A stretch of 64,000 bases of DNA from DASXMT01 sp036521415 (GTDB lineage Bacteria; Actinomycetota; Acidimicrobiia; Acidimicrobiales; RAAP-2). Position 1 is the stretch's first letter. Every line of letters begins with the position of its first letter. A model generated the notes under the pieces. It did no database searches and had not been told where the DNA came from. It worked only from the letters and a program-made list of their open reading frames with translations. This document shows, one piece after another, positions 7,800 to 16,312 of this stretch. The position numbers were made by a program, and so were the translations under genes. The stretch lies in the NCBI GenBank assembly GCA_036521415.1, contig DATDHU010000066.1:1-64000 (forward strand), written 5' to 3'.

Positions 7800-8723
7800 T
7801 TACGAGAAGCCGGCCACCGACGACAGGATGCCCTGCACGTATTGGGTGGTCGAGGCGAACATGCCGCTTTGCGATACCGACGTGAACCCCTGGTAGTAGG
7901 AGGCCAGGGCCACGCTCTCACTGCCGCCCGACTGGACCAGCAGGTCGTGGAGGAGCGCCGCCGACATCTCGATGTTGTTCGAAGGGATGGTCGGGTCGAG
8001 GGTCGGGTCTCCGAGGCTGATGCGAAGGCTGCTCACCGTGTAGGGCTCGAGCTGGCCGATGCCCACCGCCCCCGTGCTCGACACCACGCCACTCTGCCAA
8101 CCGGACTCCCACCAGCACATGGCCTCGAGCAGGCTGACCGGGACCCCGAACGTCCCCGCCCATTGCTGGAACACCGGTTGGAGCTGGACACGATCCGGAT
8201 GGGCGAGGACCTGGGCGGGTAGGCCGGCGCCGGTCGACGCCGCGGCCTCGGTCACCGTCCCTCCGGCAGGAGCAGGAACCGGCCCACCGACCAGCAACCG
8301 GGATCCGGCTTCGATGTTGTTCGGGTCGGTGATCCCGTTGAGGGCGACGAGTTCCGCCACCGTCGTCCCGTAGCGGGCGGCGATGCCGGTGAGGTTGTCG
8401 CCGGCGGCCACGACGATCGTGGTGGTCTGGGTGGAGGCCGCCGCGGCTGTACCGCCGGATCCTGCGGGGATGAGCAGCGTGGCTCCCGCCAGCACCAGGT
8501 TCGGGTCGGCGATGCCATTGGCCGCGGCCAGCGCCGACACCGTCGTGCCGTTGTTCACCGCGATCTGGGAGAGCGTCTGGCCGGGCCCGACCTGGACCGA
8601 GACGGCCGCGGCCGGTGCGCCCGCCAGCATCGCCACCGGCACCAGGGAACCGAGGAGCCCGCCGGCCGAGCACAGCACCCACACCCGGTACCTCGTTAGC
8701 CACGTTGCCACCATTGACCTCAT
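7800..8723 (-). CDS. Secreted LysM / SLT-type cell-wall hydrolase
   Basis: A protein of about 307 residues with an N-terminal hydrophobic signal/anchor segment (WVLCSAGGLLGSLVPVAMLAG). Two LysM peptidoglycan-binding repeats follow, at about 44-87 and 101-146, each with the VxxGxTLSxIA or VAAGDNLTGIA opening and a PNxxxAG ending. The C-terminal third is a soluble lytic transglycosylase-like domain with the candidate catalytic Glu in CWWESGWQSG and the STGAVGIGQLEPYT motif. It should cut glycan strands outside the membrane. The ATG at 8723, preceded by TTGGGGGTC, is preferred over TTG 8741. It is divergent from the SDR operon. Confidence 0.83.
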   Translation of the reverse strand: MRSMVATWLTRYRVWVLCSAGGLLGSLVPVAMLAGAPAAAVSVQVGPGQTLSQIAVNNGTTVSALAAANGIADPNLVLAGATLLIPAGSGGTAAAASTQTTTIVVAAGDNLTGIAARYGTTVAELVALNGITDPNNIEAGSRLLVGGPVPAPAGGTVTEAAASTGAGLPAQVLAHPDRVQLQPVFQQWAGTFGVPVSLLEAMCWWESGWQSGVVSSTGAVGIGQLEPYTVSSLRISLGDPTLDPTIPSNNIEMSAALLHDLLVQSGGSESVALASYYQGFTSVSQSGMFASTTQYVQGILSSVAGFS

Positions 8724-8741
8724 GACCCCCAACTGTTGCAA

Positions 8742-8849
8742 AGACTCCCGCTCTCCACAAGGGGTGATGTACTTGGAATAAAGACAGATTATTGTTGCTT
8801 AAATACAACGTTGGATCTCTGCGTAGGAGATCACCAGGAGGTCGGGGTC
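8742..8849. promoter_or_regulatory. AT-rich divergent promoter region
   Basis: This 108-base gap separates the LysM gene (minus) from the SDR-queA-like operon (plus). Its middle (about 8775-8815) is much richer in A+T than its surroundings and contains a short GTTG...CAAC dyad around TTAAATA. AGGAGG at 8837-8842 serves the plus-strand ATG at 8850. Promoters for both directions are expected here, but no clear -35/-10 pair was identified and no riboswitch fold was recognised. Confidence 0.4.
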
Positions 8850-9572
8850 ATGGCCACGGCAATCGTCACGGGAGCGTCGCAGGGGTTGGGGGAGGCACTG
8901 GCCGCCGGATTGGCCAGGACGGGGTGGTCGCTCGTCGTAGACGCCCGGCACGAGACGCCCCTGCGCCGGGCGGCAGCGGCCATGCGGGCGACCAGCGACT
9001 CGGAGGCCCGAGTGGTCGACATCGTCGGTGACATCACCGATCCGGGTCACCGCAGCCAACTGATCGCGGCCGCCAACTCGCTCGGCGGGGTCGACCTGGT
9101 GGTGAACAACGCCAGCACCCTGGGGGCCTCTCCCCTGCCGCCGCTCCGCTCCTATCCGCTCCCGACGCTCCGCGAGGTCCTGGAGGCGAACGTCGTCGCC
9201 CCGTTGGCCCTGCTCCAAGAGGCGCTGGCCCCACTCTCGACCTCACCCGACCCCCGGATCCTGAACGTGACGTCGGATGCTGCGGTGAAGCCGTACGAGG
9301 GGTGGGGCGGCTACGGCTCGTCCAAGGCCGCGCTCGACCACCTCAGCGCCGTGCTGGCCGTGGAGGAACCGCGCCTGCGGGTGTGGGCCCTCGATCCGGG
9401 CGATATGCGGACCCAGATGCACCAAGACGCCTTTCCCGGCGAGGACATCTCGGACCGGCCCGACCCGGCATCGGTCGTCCCCGCGCTCCTCGACCTCATC
9501 ACCGGTGACCGACCGAGCGGGCGGTACCGAGCTGTCGACCTGCAGGCGGCGATGGCCGGGAGTGGACGATGA
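8850..9572 (+). CDS. SDR-family oxidoreductase in QueA-like operon
   Basis: A 240-residue short-chain dehydrogenase. The cofactor motif TGASQGLG is at residues 7-14, NNAST lies near 92, and the catalytic Ser-Tyr-Lys is carried by NVTSDAAVKPYEGWGGYGSSKAA. The sequence GGYGSSK places the Tyr-x3-Lys pair as in the family. The substrate is unknown. A CCAGGAGGTC ribosome binding site precedes the ATG. Its TGA overlaps the ATG of the QueA-like gene by four bases, so the two are translationally coupled and presumably work in one pathway. Confidence 0.87.
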   Translation: MATAIVTGASQGLGEALAAGLARTGWSLVVDARHETPLRRAAAAMRATSDSEARVVDIVGDITDPGHRSQLIAAANSLGGVDLVVNNASTLGASPLPPLRSYPLPTLREVLEANVVAPLALLQEALAPLSTSPDPRILNVTSDAAVKPYEGWGGYGSSKAALDHLSAVLAVEEPRLRVWALDPGDMRTQMHQDAFPGEDISDRPDPASVVPALLDLITGDRPSGRYRAVDLQAAMAGSGR

Positions 9573-10627
9573 CGGCGGTGGCCGAACGACGGCTCGGCGG
9601 ACTGCCCGTCTTCGACCTACCGCCCGAACTGGAGGCATCGTCCCCACCCGAGGCCCGGGGACTGACCCGCGACGCGGTCCGGATGCTGGTGGCCGACCGG
9701 AAGGACGGGTCCCTGGTGGACACCACCTTCTCGGAGCTCCCCCGGATGCTCCGTGAAGGCGACCTCGTCGTCGTCAACACCTCGGGAACCCTGGCCGCCG
9801 AGATCCCCGGAACCGACAGCGCGGGGCGAGGTGTCGACGTGCACCTCTCCACCCAGCTCCCCGCCGAGCTGTGGACCGTCGAGCTGCGGCGGTCGGGGCA
9901 ACCGGTCTTCGACGCCGTCGCTGGCCAGTCCGTTGCCCTGCCGGTCGGGGGGAAGGTCGTGCTGCTCGCCCCCTACGCCGAACACCGAGCCGGCGTCCGG
10001 CTCTGGGTGGCGAAGGTCGATGTCCCCCACCGGCTGCACACCTACCTGGCAGAGCACGGGCGACCCATTCGCTACGGCTACGTCCAGGGAGACTGGCCGA
10101 TCTCGATGTACCAGAACGTCTACGTGACCGAGCCCGGCTCGGCCGAGATGCCCAGCGCCGGCCGCCCCTTCACGGCAGAGATGCTGACGCGACTCGTGGC
10201 CGGCGGGATCGGCGTCAGTCCGATGGTCCTCCATACCGGCGTGGCCTCGCTCGAGGCGTCCGAGCCCCCCTATCCTGAGTACTACCGAGTCCCGGCCTCG
10301 ACCGCCAGCCGCATCAACCAGACCCGATACGACGGTGGGCGGGTCGTGGCCGTGGGCACGACGGTGGTGCGAGCACTGGAGACGGTGGTGGACGAACACG
10401 GGTCGGTACACCCGGGCGACGGTTGGACCGACACCATCGTGACCCCCGACCGGACGGTGCGGGCGCTCGACGGGCTGTTGACGGGCTGGCACGAACCGGA
10501 GGCCTCGCACCTGGCCATGCTCGAGGCCGTCGCCGGCCGCGACCTGCTCGAACGGTCCTACGCCCTGGCCCTCGAACGCGGCTACCTGTGGCACGAGTTC
10601 GGTGACGTGCACCTGGTGCTGCGGTGA
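9569..10627 (+). CDS. QueA-like SAM:tRNA ribosyltransferase-isomerase homologue
   Basis: A 352-residue protein, the same length class as QueA. The N-terminal part (FDLPPELEASSPPEARGLTRDAVRMLVADR; LREGDLVVVNTSGTLAAEIPG) and the later GRVVAVGTTVVRALETV segment are recognisable QueA signatures. QueA adds the ribosyl part of S-adenosylmethionine to preQ1 in tRNA. Two normally strong motifs are altered: the family's APTAGLHFT reads MPSAGRPFT and the HVGLGTF region reads HTGVASL. It may therefore act on a different substrate. It overlaps the SDR upstream (ATGA) and the regulator downstream (GTGA). No other queuosine gene is in the window, so no gene symbol is given. Confidence 0.85.
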   Translation: MTAVAERRLGGLPVFDLPPELEASSPPEARGLTRDAVRMLVADRKDGSLVDTTFSELPRMLREGDLVVVNTSGTLAAEIPGTDSAGRGVDVHLSTQLPAELWTVELRRSGQPVFDAVAGQSVALPVGGKVVLLAPYAEHRAGVRLWVAKVDVPHRLHTYLAEHGRPIRYGYVQGDWPISMYQNVYVTEPGSAEMPSAGRPFTAEMLTRLVAGGIGVSPMVLHTGVASLEASEPPYPEYYRVPASTASRINQTRYDGGRVVAVGTTVVRALETVVDEHGSVHPGDGWTDTIVTPDRTVRALDGLLTGWHEPEASHLAMLEAVAGRDLLERSYALALERGYLWHEFGDVHLVLR

Positions 10628-11292
10628 GCGGATCCGGCCACGACCTCGATCCGCCGCTGGCTACGATGCCGTCGACCCGGCGCGCCATTCTGACGTCCCT
10701 CAAGCGCCACGGGGACCGGGAGGCTCGGGACCTGGCCGCCGAGGTGGGGCTCACCGTTGCCGCCGTTCGCCAGCAGCTGTTGCGACTCGACGACGACGGG
10801 CTCGTCACCCACCGTCGCCGATCCGAGGGCCGCGGCCGCCCGACCCACCACTACGAGCTCACCGCGGCAGCCGAGAACCTGTTTCCCAAACGGTACGGCG
10901 ATCTCACCACCGAGCTCCTGGGCTACCTGGGCGGCCCGGGCAGCGATCGGGTCGACGACCTCTTCGAACAACGGCGGCGACGCCGGCTCGACGGCGCCCG
11001 GACCCGGCTGGCCGGCCTCACGCTCGGTGAGCAGGTCGACGAGCTGGCCCGGATCCTGGACGAGGACGGATACCTGGCCGATGTCGAGCCGTGGGAGGAG
11101 GGATGGAGGATCGTGGAGCACAACTGCGCCATCCTCTCGGTGGCGACCGGATTCCGGCAGGCGTGCCGGAGCGAGATCGAATTCATCCGGGACGCGCTCC
11201 CTGACGCCCAGGTGACACGCGTCTCGCACATCCTCGAGGGCGCCCACGTCTGCGCCTACGAGATCCGGACCCGCGGGCCGGGCGAAAATTGA
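10624..11292 (+). CDS. SufR-like DNA-binding regulator
   Basis: A 222-residue regulator with a winged-helix domain at residues 15-85 (RRAILTSLKRHG; DLAAEVGLTVAAVRQQLLRLDDDGLV; GRGRPTHHYELT) like ArsR/DeoR-type SufR proteins. The C-terminal half carries C168, C181 and C210. C168-x12-C181 matches the SufR cluster motif; the expected third Cys, 14 residues further on, is Ala here. SufR proteins sense Fe-S status and repress suf genes, but no suf operon is nearby. The GTG start overlaps the stop of the QueA-like gene, so it is the third gene of the SDR-queA-like operon and may autoregulate it. The sensing role is inferred. Confidence 0.8.
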   Translation: MSGSGHDLDPPLATMPSTRRAILTSLKRHGDREARDLAAEVGLTVAAVRQQLLRLDDDGLVTHRRRSEGRGRPTHHYELTAAAENLFPKRYGDLTTELLGYLGGPGSDRVDDLFEQRRRRRLDGARTRLAGLTLGEQVDELARILDEDGYLADVEPWEEGWRIVEHNCAILSVATGFRQACRSEIEFIRDALPDAQVTRVSHILEGAHVCAYEIRTRGPGEN

Positions 11293-11351
11293 CGAAGGAA
11301 GAGGGCGGGAGACATGGTTACGAACTGTGTCCGCAGTAGCAGCAAGCTTCC

Positions 11352-12452
11352 TTGTCTGTCGACCCCGAACCTCCTGACGGCGCCCCGTCCACGGGCGATC
11401 AGGAGCTCGAGGAGCCGCGCCCCCTCTCCTGGAAGGCGGTGGCCAGGCGGGCCGTCGTCATCGCCATTGCCGGGCTGGCCCTCTACCTGGTGGCACCGAA
11501 GCTGATCGGGGTCTTTGCCTCCTTTCCCCAACTCGCCTCGCTGGACCTAATCTGGCTTGCCGCCAGCCTGGTTGCCCAGGCGGCTCACTTCGCCTGCACC
11601 TTCGCCCTCCAGCGGATCGCCCTACGGACCAAAGCCTGGTTCCCGGTGGTAACCGCCCAGCTGGCCGGGAACTCCATCAGCCTGATCATGCCCGGCGGGG
11701 CCGCGGCAGGGGCAGCCGTGCAATTCCGAATGCTGGCCACGAGCGGCATGGCCGCCGGCGAGGCGGTCGGCGGCCTCACCGCCTTCTCGCTCCTCGGGGT
11801 GGCCGGGCTCCTGGCCCTCCCGGTGTTCGCACTCCCGGCCATCCTCTTGGGCACCCCGATCAACCGGAGCCTGTTCGATGCGGCCCTCGTGGGCATGGTC
11901 GGCTTCGTCCTGTTCGCCGGCTTCAGTGCCACCATCCTGGTCACCGACCGTCCGCTCGAGGCAGTTGGGCTTGCGATCCAGTGGACGCGCAACCGTCTGA
12001 TGCGTCACCGGCCGCCGATGACCGATCTCGAGAGCCAACTGGTGAAGCAGCGCGATCTGATCCGCGGCGTCCTGGGCGAGCAGTGGTGGCAGGCCGTGTT
12101 GCTATCCGCCGGCCGGCTTGCCTTCGACTTCCTCAGCCTGCTCTGCGCACTGCGGGCCGTGGGCAGTCGCCCGAGCCCGTCCCTGGTCCTCATCGCCTAC
12201 GCCGTGACCGGGGTCATCGGTCTGATCCCGATCACCCCGGGTGGGCTGGGTATCGTCGAGGCCAGCCTCAGTGGGTTCCTGGTCCTGGCCGGCGTGGACT
12301 CGGGGGCGGCCGTGCTGGCCACGCTCACCTATCGGCTGGCCTCGTACTGGCTGCCCTTGTTGGCCGGGCCCGTCGCCTACGCCGTCTTCAAGCGGCGCTA
12401 CCGAAACGGGCCGCGCCAATCGCCGGACAAGACCGCCCCGTCACCGGCCTGA
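11352..12452 (+). CDS. UPF0104 / LPG-synthase-TM family membrane protein
   Basis: A 366-residue protein with about eight hydrophobic segments spread from residue 30 to 350, in the pattern of the lysylphosphatidylglycerol synthase transmembrane-region (UPF0104, AglD-like) family. Recognisable elements are QLAGNSISLIMPGGAAAGAAVQFRML and the late IPITPGGLGIVEASLSGFLVLAG motif, close to the family's PxTPGGLGxxE signature. Such proteins move or modify lipid-linked molecules in the cytoplasmic membrane; the substrate is unknown. An in-frame TAG at 11337 bounds the ORF, so the first possible start is TTG 11352, which lacks an obvious ribosome binding site. Confidence 0.83.
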   Translation: MSVDPEPPDGAPSTGDQELEEPRPLSWKAVARRAVVIAIAGLALYLVAPKLIGVFASFPQLASLDLIWLAASLVAQAAHFACTFALQRIALRTKAWFPVVTAQLAGNSISLIMPGGAAAGAAVQFRMLATSGMAAGEAVGGLTAFSLLGVAGLLALPVFALPAILLGTPINRSLFDAALVGMVGFVLFAGFSATILVTDRPLEAVGLAIQWTRNRLMRHRPPMTDLESQLVKQRDLIRGVLGEQWWQAVLLSAGRLAFDFLSLLCALRAVGSRPSPSLVLIAYAVTGVIGLIPITPGGLGIVEASLSGFLVLAGVDSGAAVLATLTYRLASYWLPLLAGPVAYAVFKRRYRNGPRQSPDKTAPSPA

Positions 12453-12570
12453 CGGCACCGGGCCATCGGCATCGGGAGTCGTCCGACCCCGGCTCACCCG
12501 CTGGGCTTCAACCTCACCTGTGGCCACCGGGGCATCTCCCAGCTCAATGTCGAATGAGCCAAGCACGTTA

Positions 12571-12587
12571 GTCCGAGGGGGTCGGAC
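12571..12587. terminator. Short hairpin between convergent genes
   Basis: GTCCGA (12571-12576) and TCGGAC (12582-12587) are perfectly complementary around five G residues. The right arm with its flanking Gs (12578-12587) also complements GTCCGACCCC at 12481-12490. The element lies between the ends of the UPF0104 gene (plus) and the phosphotransferase gene (minus). There is no T run, so a terminator role is only possible. Confidence 0.3.
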
Positions 12588-12605
12588 GGAGGCCGAGGAG
12601 CGGGG

Positions 12606-13718
12606 CTACCAGTAGACGCCGTCGAGCATCCGGCGCAGGTGGGCGTGGTGAGCGATGGCGTGGTCGGGATCCTCGGGCATCTCCGCCTCGCCGAAGCGGA
12701 TCGACCGCCGGGTGATCCGGAACATCACGATGCCGTGGCGGAGAGCGGCATAGGCGGTGTAGAAGTCGAGATCCCGGGGTTCGTAGCCGGTGAGTGCCTG
12801 GTAGGTGTCGGCCACGTCCTCCCGGCGCAGGACGTCGGGGAGACCGGGCATGCCCAGGTCCTCGACCATGTCCTGGAAGAAGCGGTGGATATAGATCATC
12901 CAGCCCAGGTCGATCTCGCGGGGACCGATTGACGCCATCTCCCAGTCGAGCACGGCGACGGGCGTGAAATCCCGGAACATCATGTTCCCGACGCGTGCGT
13001 CGCCCCAACTGAGGACACCGTCATCCTCGTTCTCGGGCCAGTGGTCCTCGAGCCACTCGAAACCCCGCTCGATCAGGGGCGACCGGACGCCGTCGGACGC
13101 CACCCAGTCGTAGTAGATGCGTTGGCCCCGCGCGTGGGCGCGCAAGTGGCTCTCGCCGTCCGCATTCTCGGCCAGGAAGCCGGCCGGCCCGTCCACGGTG
13201 AGCTGGTGGAGCGCAGCCACCACCTCCACCGCATGGCGTTGGAGCCGTAGGCGGTCGGCCGGATCGGCGTCGAAGAACCAGTTTTCGCCGAAGGTGTACG
13301 GCATCACGTCGGGCGGGACGATGCCCTCGATCCGCTCCATCACGAAGAAGGGCGCGCCGATCGCCTCGGTACCTGTTTCCAGCCAGAGCACCTTGGGGAC
13401 GGGCACGTCGGTGTGCTCGGCCACCAACTGCATGGCCTTGAACTGGCGCTCCATGTCGTAGACGCGAAACACCGGATCGGCGCCGGGATCGGGGGCGATG
13501 CGGGCCACGAGCCGTCTGGGCTCGGGCTCTCCGGGCACAGCCAGGTCGAAGAGCACCGTCTCCGATGACATCCCGTTCGAGGCCGGGACCACGAGCTCGG
13601 ACACGATGGCGCCGGGTGCCTTGCTCGCCACCCAGTCCTCGAGCTGGGACCGCAGGAGGTCGTAGTCCCGCGTCGACGTCGTCGGTCGTTCGCCGGTCGG
13701 CTCGTGGCTGATGGTCAT
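12606..13718 (-). CDS. APH-family phosphotransferase (acyl-CoA dehydrogenase-linked type)
   Basis: A 370-residue protein of the aminoglycoside phosphotransferase / choline kinase fold. The Brenner-type catalytic motif is LSWGDARVGNMMF (Asp and Asn for phosphoryl transfer and Mg) and the metal-binding Asp follows in VAVLDWEMASIGPREIDLGW. The N-lobe includes RLVARIAP and the hinge FFVMERIEGIVPPDV. Actinobacterial members of this length are commonly found with acyl-CoA dehydrogenases and lipid genes, and probably phosphorylate a metabolite rather than an antibiotic. Its gene ends next to a convergent membrane protein gene and starts 13 bases from the end of the next minus-strand gene, so those two may form an operon. 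Confidence 0.85.
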   Translation of the reverse strand: MTISHEPTGERPTTSTRDYDLLRSQLEDWVASKAPGAIVSELVVPASNGMSSETVLFDLAVPGEPEPRRLVARIAPDPGADPVFRVYDMERQFKAMQLVAEHTDVPVPKVLWLETGTEAIGAPFFVMERIEGIVPPDVMPYTFGENWFFDADPADRLRLQRHAVEVVAALHQLTVDGPAGFLAENADGESHLRAHARGQRIYYDWVASDGVRSPLIERGFEWLEDHWPENEDDGVLSWGDARVGNMMFRDFTPVAVLDWEMASIGPREIDLGWMIYIHRFFQDMVEDLGMPGLPDVLRREDVADTYQALTGYEPRDLDFYTAYAALRHGIVMFRITRRSIRFGEAEMPEDPDHAIAHHAHLRRMLDGVYW

Positions 13719-13730
13719 GGATACAGCACC

Positions 13731-14690
13731 TCAGTGTCTGTCGTGGTTCTGATGATGGCGGCGGGCACGGCGGATACCGTAGGCGCTCCAGTTGTCATGA
13801 TCCTCGCCGTAGGCCGAGATCCCGTCGAAGGACCACTCGGTCAGGCAATTCACGGTATAGAGGTTGGGGTTCAAGAAGAGCCCGAACCCGTTGAGGCACC
13901 GGCCCTCGGCGTGGAGCCGGCGACCTCGCTCGTCGGTCAGGTCGATGATGACGGCGCGTGGGTGTCCGTTCCGGTCGTCCCGGTCGGTGACCTGACGGGT
14001 GCCCGACGCCACCTTGGCCCACTCCCCGTCGCGCAGCAGGTAGCCGTGGATGGCCATGCTGCCCGCCCCGAAGTCCATGGTGATGGCGTGGAAGGCGTCC
14101 GAGCCCGACGCAGTTGCGTAGCTGTAGCCGCCGCATTGGGCCGGCGATCCGTGGATACCCCGTCCGAACTGGGAACGGACCCCCCAGGACCGGTCCCGGA
14201 AGCCGAATGCGTCAACGGGGATCTCCTCGCCGGCCAGCGTGATGGTGCCGGTGTAGCGGCCGGGTTGGTCGAGGTGGGATTCCCCGAGGTAGTTCGGGCG
14301 GGCAATGGCGGAGAAGGTCAGACGGACGCTGATCTCCGACGCATCGTCGCCGTCAGCGTCGGGGTCGTCGTAGGCGATCTCGTAGCGCTGCAGTGGCTCC
14401 AGGCAGCGGTAGGCAATGCCGTTGGGCAGGGCGATGTGCGAGAGCGGCTGGTCGGGCAGGGGCATATGCCAGAACTGGCGGGCGTGGAGGGCGTCGGTCG
14501 GGCTGTGGGCGGTGTCATCCCAAAAGAAGGCCCCGCCGGCGACGACCTTCTGGTTGGGACGGAAGAACGGATAGAGCTGCCCCGACAGCCGGCGTTCGGG
14601 AACGGTGAACGTGAACCAGCAGGTCTCCGTCCAGTAGGGGTCATCACTGGTCGGCGGGTGGAACTCGTCGTCATGATGGTGCTCGTCCAC
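13731..14690 (-). CDS. CrtC/AttH-like lipocalin-fold protein
   Basis: A 319-residue soluble protein, His/Asp-rich at its N-terminus (MDEHHHDDEFHPP). It is beta-strand rich and contains VDAFGFRDRSWGVRSQFG, which resembles the FGYRDHSWG-type core of the hydroxyneurosporene synthase (CrtC) / AttH double-lipocalin superfamily. Proteins of this type in actinobacteria (DUF7064/7065-like) are uncharacterised and often sit with acyl-CoA and phosphotransferase genes, as here. No signal peptide is seen. It lies 12 bases upstream of the phosphotransferase gene and in the same direction, suggesting co-transcription. A catalytic role is not established. Confidence 0.65.
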   Translation of the reverse strand: MDEHHHDDEFHPPTSDDPYWTETCWFTFTVPERRLSGQLYPFFRPNQKVVAGGAFFWDDTAHSPTDALHARQFWHMPLPDQPLSHIALPNGIAYRCLEPLQRYEIAYDDPDADGDDASEISVRLTFSAIARPNYLGESHLDQPGRYTGTITLAGEEIPVDAFGFRDRSWGVRSQFGRGIHGSPAQCGGYSYATASGSDAFHAITMDFGAGSMAIHGYLLRDGEWAKVASGTRQVTDRDDRNGHPRAVIIDLTDERGRRLHAEGRCLNGFGLFLNPNLYTVNCLTEWSFDGISAYGEDHDNWSAYGIRRARRHHQNHDRH

Positions 14691-14816
14691 CCTCCACCCC
14701 CCTGCGACGACGGCATGCCTCTGTGGCTCGCACCGAAGGTAGCTGACCGGAGGCGGTCATGCATCACCGGCCCCCGTCGAGGCTGGCCGAGGCGAGCCCC
14801 TGCGGGGGCGCCGGTG

Positions 14817-16166
14817 TTACCCGCTGACCGTCTCGGGGACGGCAGCCGGGGCCGGCGCGGGTGGCACGGGGCCCGAACCCCATGGCGCCGGCGAGAAATG
14901 AGCCGAGCCCACATAGGCCACGGTGACGGCCACGATGACCAGTGGTATGGCGGCGCCACCCGACGATTCGGTCAACAGGCTGGCCAGCAGCACCGAGGTC
15001 AGGGGCAGCTTGAGCATCACCACGCACATCGCCCCGATGCCCATGGCCACGGCCGGGACCAGCGGGAGCCCGGGGAGATGGGAGAGGGCCATGCCCCCCA
15101 CGGCCCCGAGGAAGAGCGCCGGGAAGACAGGACCACCGCGGAAGCTGCTCAACGAGATGCCGTAGGCGACGCCCTTGCACGCCACGAGGAGCGCCAGCGC
15201 GCCGATCGACCACCCGGCGGTGTGTTCGACGACCGCGCCGAGGGCGGTCTGACCGGAAAAGAGCACGGTGGTGGATCCCTTCCCGGTACCGGCCTCGAAG
15301 AGGATGGCCGCTCCGGCAACGGCCAGGCCGGCGACCGGCGTCAGGAAGACGGGCTTCGGGGCGATGTGGGAACGGAGATAGAGGGCGAGCCAGCGAATGA
15401 CCCCGCCGAAGACCACGGCGGCCAGCCCGATCACCAGGGCCCAGCCGAATTCAGCGATGTCGGGCGTGGCGAAGTGGGGCAGGTGCGGTATGGCCAAGGA
15501 GAACGTGCCGAATCCGGTCCAGCTGTTCAACCCGACGAACACGAGGTAGCCGATCCCCGCCGACAACAGCCCGGGAACGAGAACCAGGCTCAGGACCGGG
15601 CCGCCCAGTCCGGACGCTTCCATGAGGAGGAACGCACCGAGCAGGGGGGAGCCAAAGAGCGTGCTGATAGCGGCGAAGCTCCCGGCTCCGGCCAGGACGG
15701 TGGACACCATGGGGGGGGCATCCCGCTTGGCCAGCCGGACGGCGCAGACCCCGAGCCCTCCACCGATGGCGATGAGGGGCGCCTCGGGCCCGAGGACCGC
15801 ACCCAGGATCAGGGTGGCCAGGGCGGCAAGGGTGATTCCCGGCAGCTCTGCGGCCGAGGGCGCGCCGGACCCGACCTGGAGCCCGTCAGCGGGCGAGTGG
15901 CCGCCGGTACCAGGCAGGTACTTGATGGCCAGCGCCACGACCAACCCGCTGACGGCGAGGAGGGGCACCGGCCACCAGATCGGCACGCCATGAAAGCCGA
16001 GCGCCTGTGGGAGGTGGGCGTACAGCTGGTGCTGGGTGTAGGCGACCAATTCCAAGAAGAAGTAGGCGAGTGCAGAGATGGGCACGCCGATGGCGGCGGC
16101 GAGGACCAGTACCTTGAGATAGGAGCGACTCTTCAGCAACTCGAGGGGATTCGGCAGGTCGGCCAT
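14817..16166 (-). CDS. ClC-family chloride channel/transporter
   Basis: A membrane protein of about 449 residues with the ClC architecture of many helices. The family signatures are present in modified form: GTGGHSPADG in place of GSGIP, GAVLGPEAPL in place of GREGP, and SFRGGPVFPALFLGA for GxFxP. The late PLTSVLLASLLTE matches the region carrying the conserved pore residues. ClC proteins carry chloride or other anions, either as channels or in exchange for protons. The altered filter motifs, including Pro-Glu-Ala where Arg-Glu-Gly is usual, suggest a divergent subgroup whose selectivity should not be assumed. ATG 16166 or GTG 16175 could be the start. Confidence 0.86.
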   Translation of the reverse strand: MADLPNPLELLKSRSYLKVLVLAAAIGVPISALAYFFLELVAYTQHQLYAHLPQALGFHGVPIWWPVPLLAVSGLVVALAIKYLPGTGGHSPADGLQVGSGAPSAAELPGITLAALATLILGAVLGPEAPLIAIGGGLGVCAVRLAKRDAPPMVSTVLAGAGSFAAISTLFGSPLLGAFLLMEASGLGGPVLSLVLVPGLLSAGIGYLVFVGLNSWTGFGTFSLAIPHLPHFATPDIAEFGWALVIGLAAVVFGGVIRWLALYLRSHIAPKPVFLTPVAGLAVAGAAILFEAGTGKGSTTVLFSGQTALGAVVEHTAGWSIGALALLVACKGVAYGISLSSFRGGPVFPALFLGAVGGMALSHLPGLPLVPAVAMGIGAMCVVMLKLPLTSVLLASLLTESSGGAAIPLVIVAVTVAYVGSAHFSPAPWGSGPVPPAPAPAAVPETVSG

Positions 16167-16312
16167 GGACCGCACATTGGATCACGCCGGACACCGAACG
16201 GTCCATCCATCGGGGGTCGAGGATGAGCCCCACGGCTCGGGTTTCGTCTACACGGCGCCGTCGAGCGAGACGGGCAAGCCGGTCGGTGATCCCAGCTCGA
16301 CCGGCAACAGGG

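Noticed and set aside
8742..8849. Riboswitch upstream of the LysM cell-wall gene
   Set aside because: Such genes are sometimes under c-di-AMP riboswitches, but the gap is short and AT-rich and no matching conserved blocks could be seen.
9569..10627. Assigning queuosine synthesis to this operon
   Set aside because: The QueA homologue is divergent and no other pathway gene is visible, so queuosine production cannot be claimed.
11314..11505. ATG-started short ORF before the UPF0104 gene
   Set aside because: It has a reasonable ribosome binding site, but its product is Ser/Arg/Pro-rich and overlaps the well-supported membrane protein in another frame.
13704..16226. 840-codon plus-strand frame
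   Set aside because: It is antisense to the AttH-like and ClC genes, low-complexity Gly/Arg/Asp-rich, and has no domain; long antisense frames are common at this GC content.
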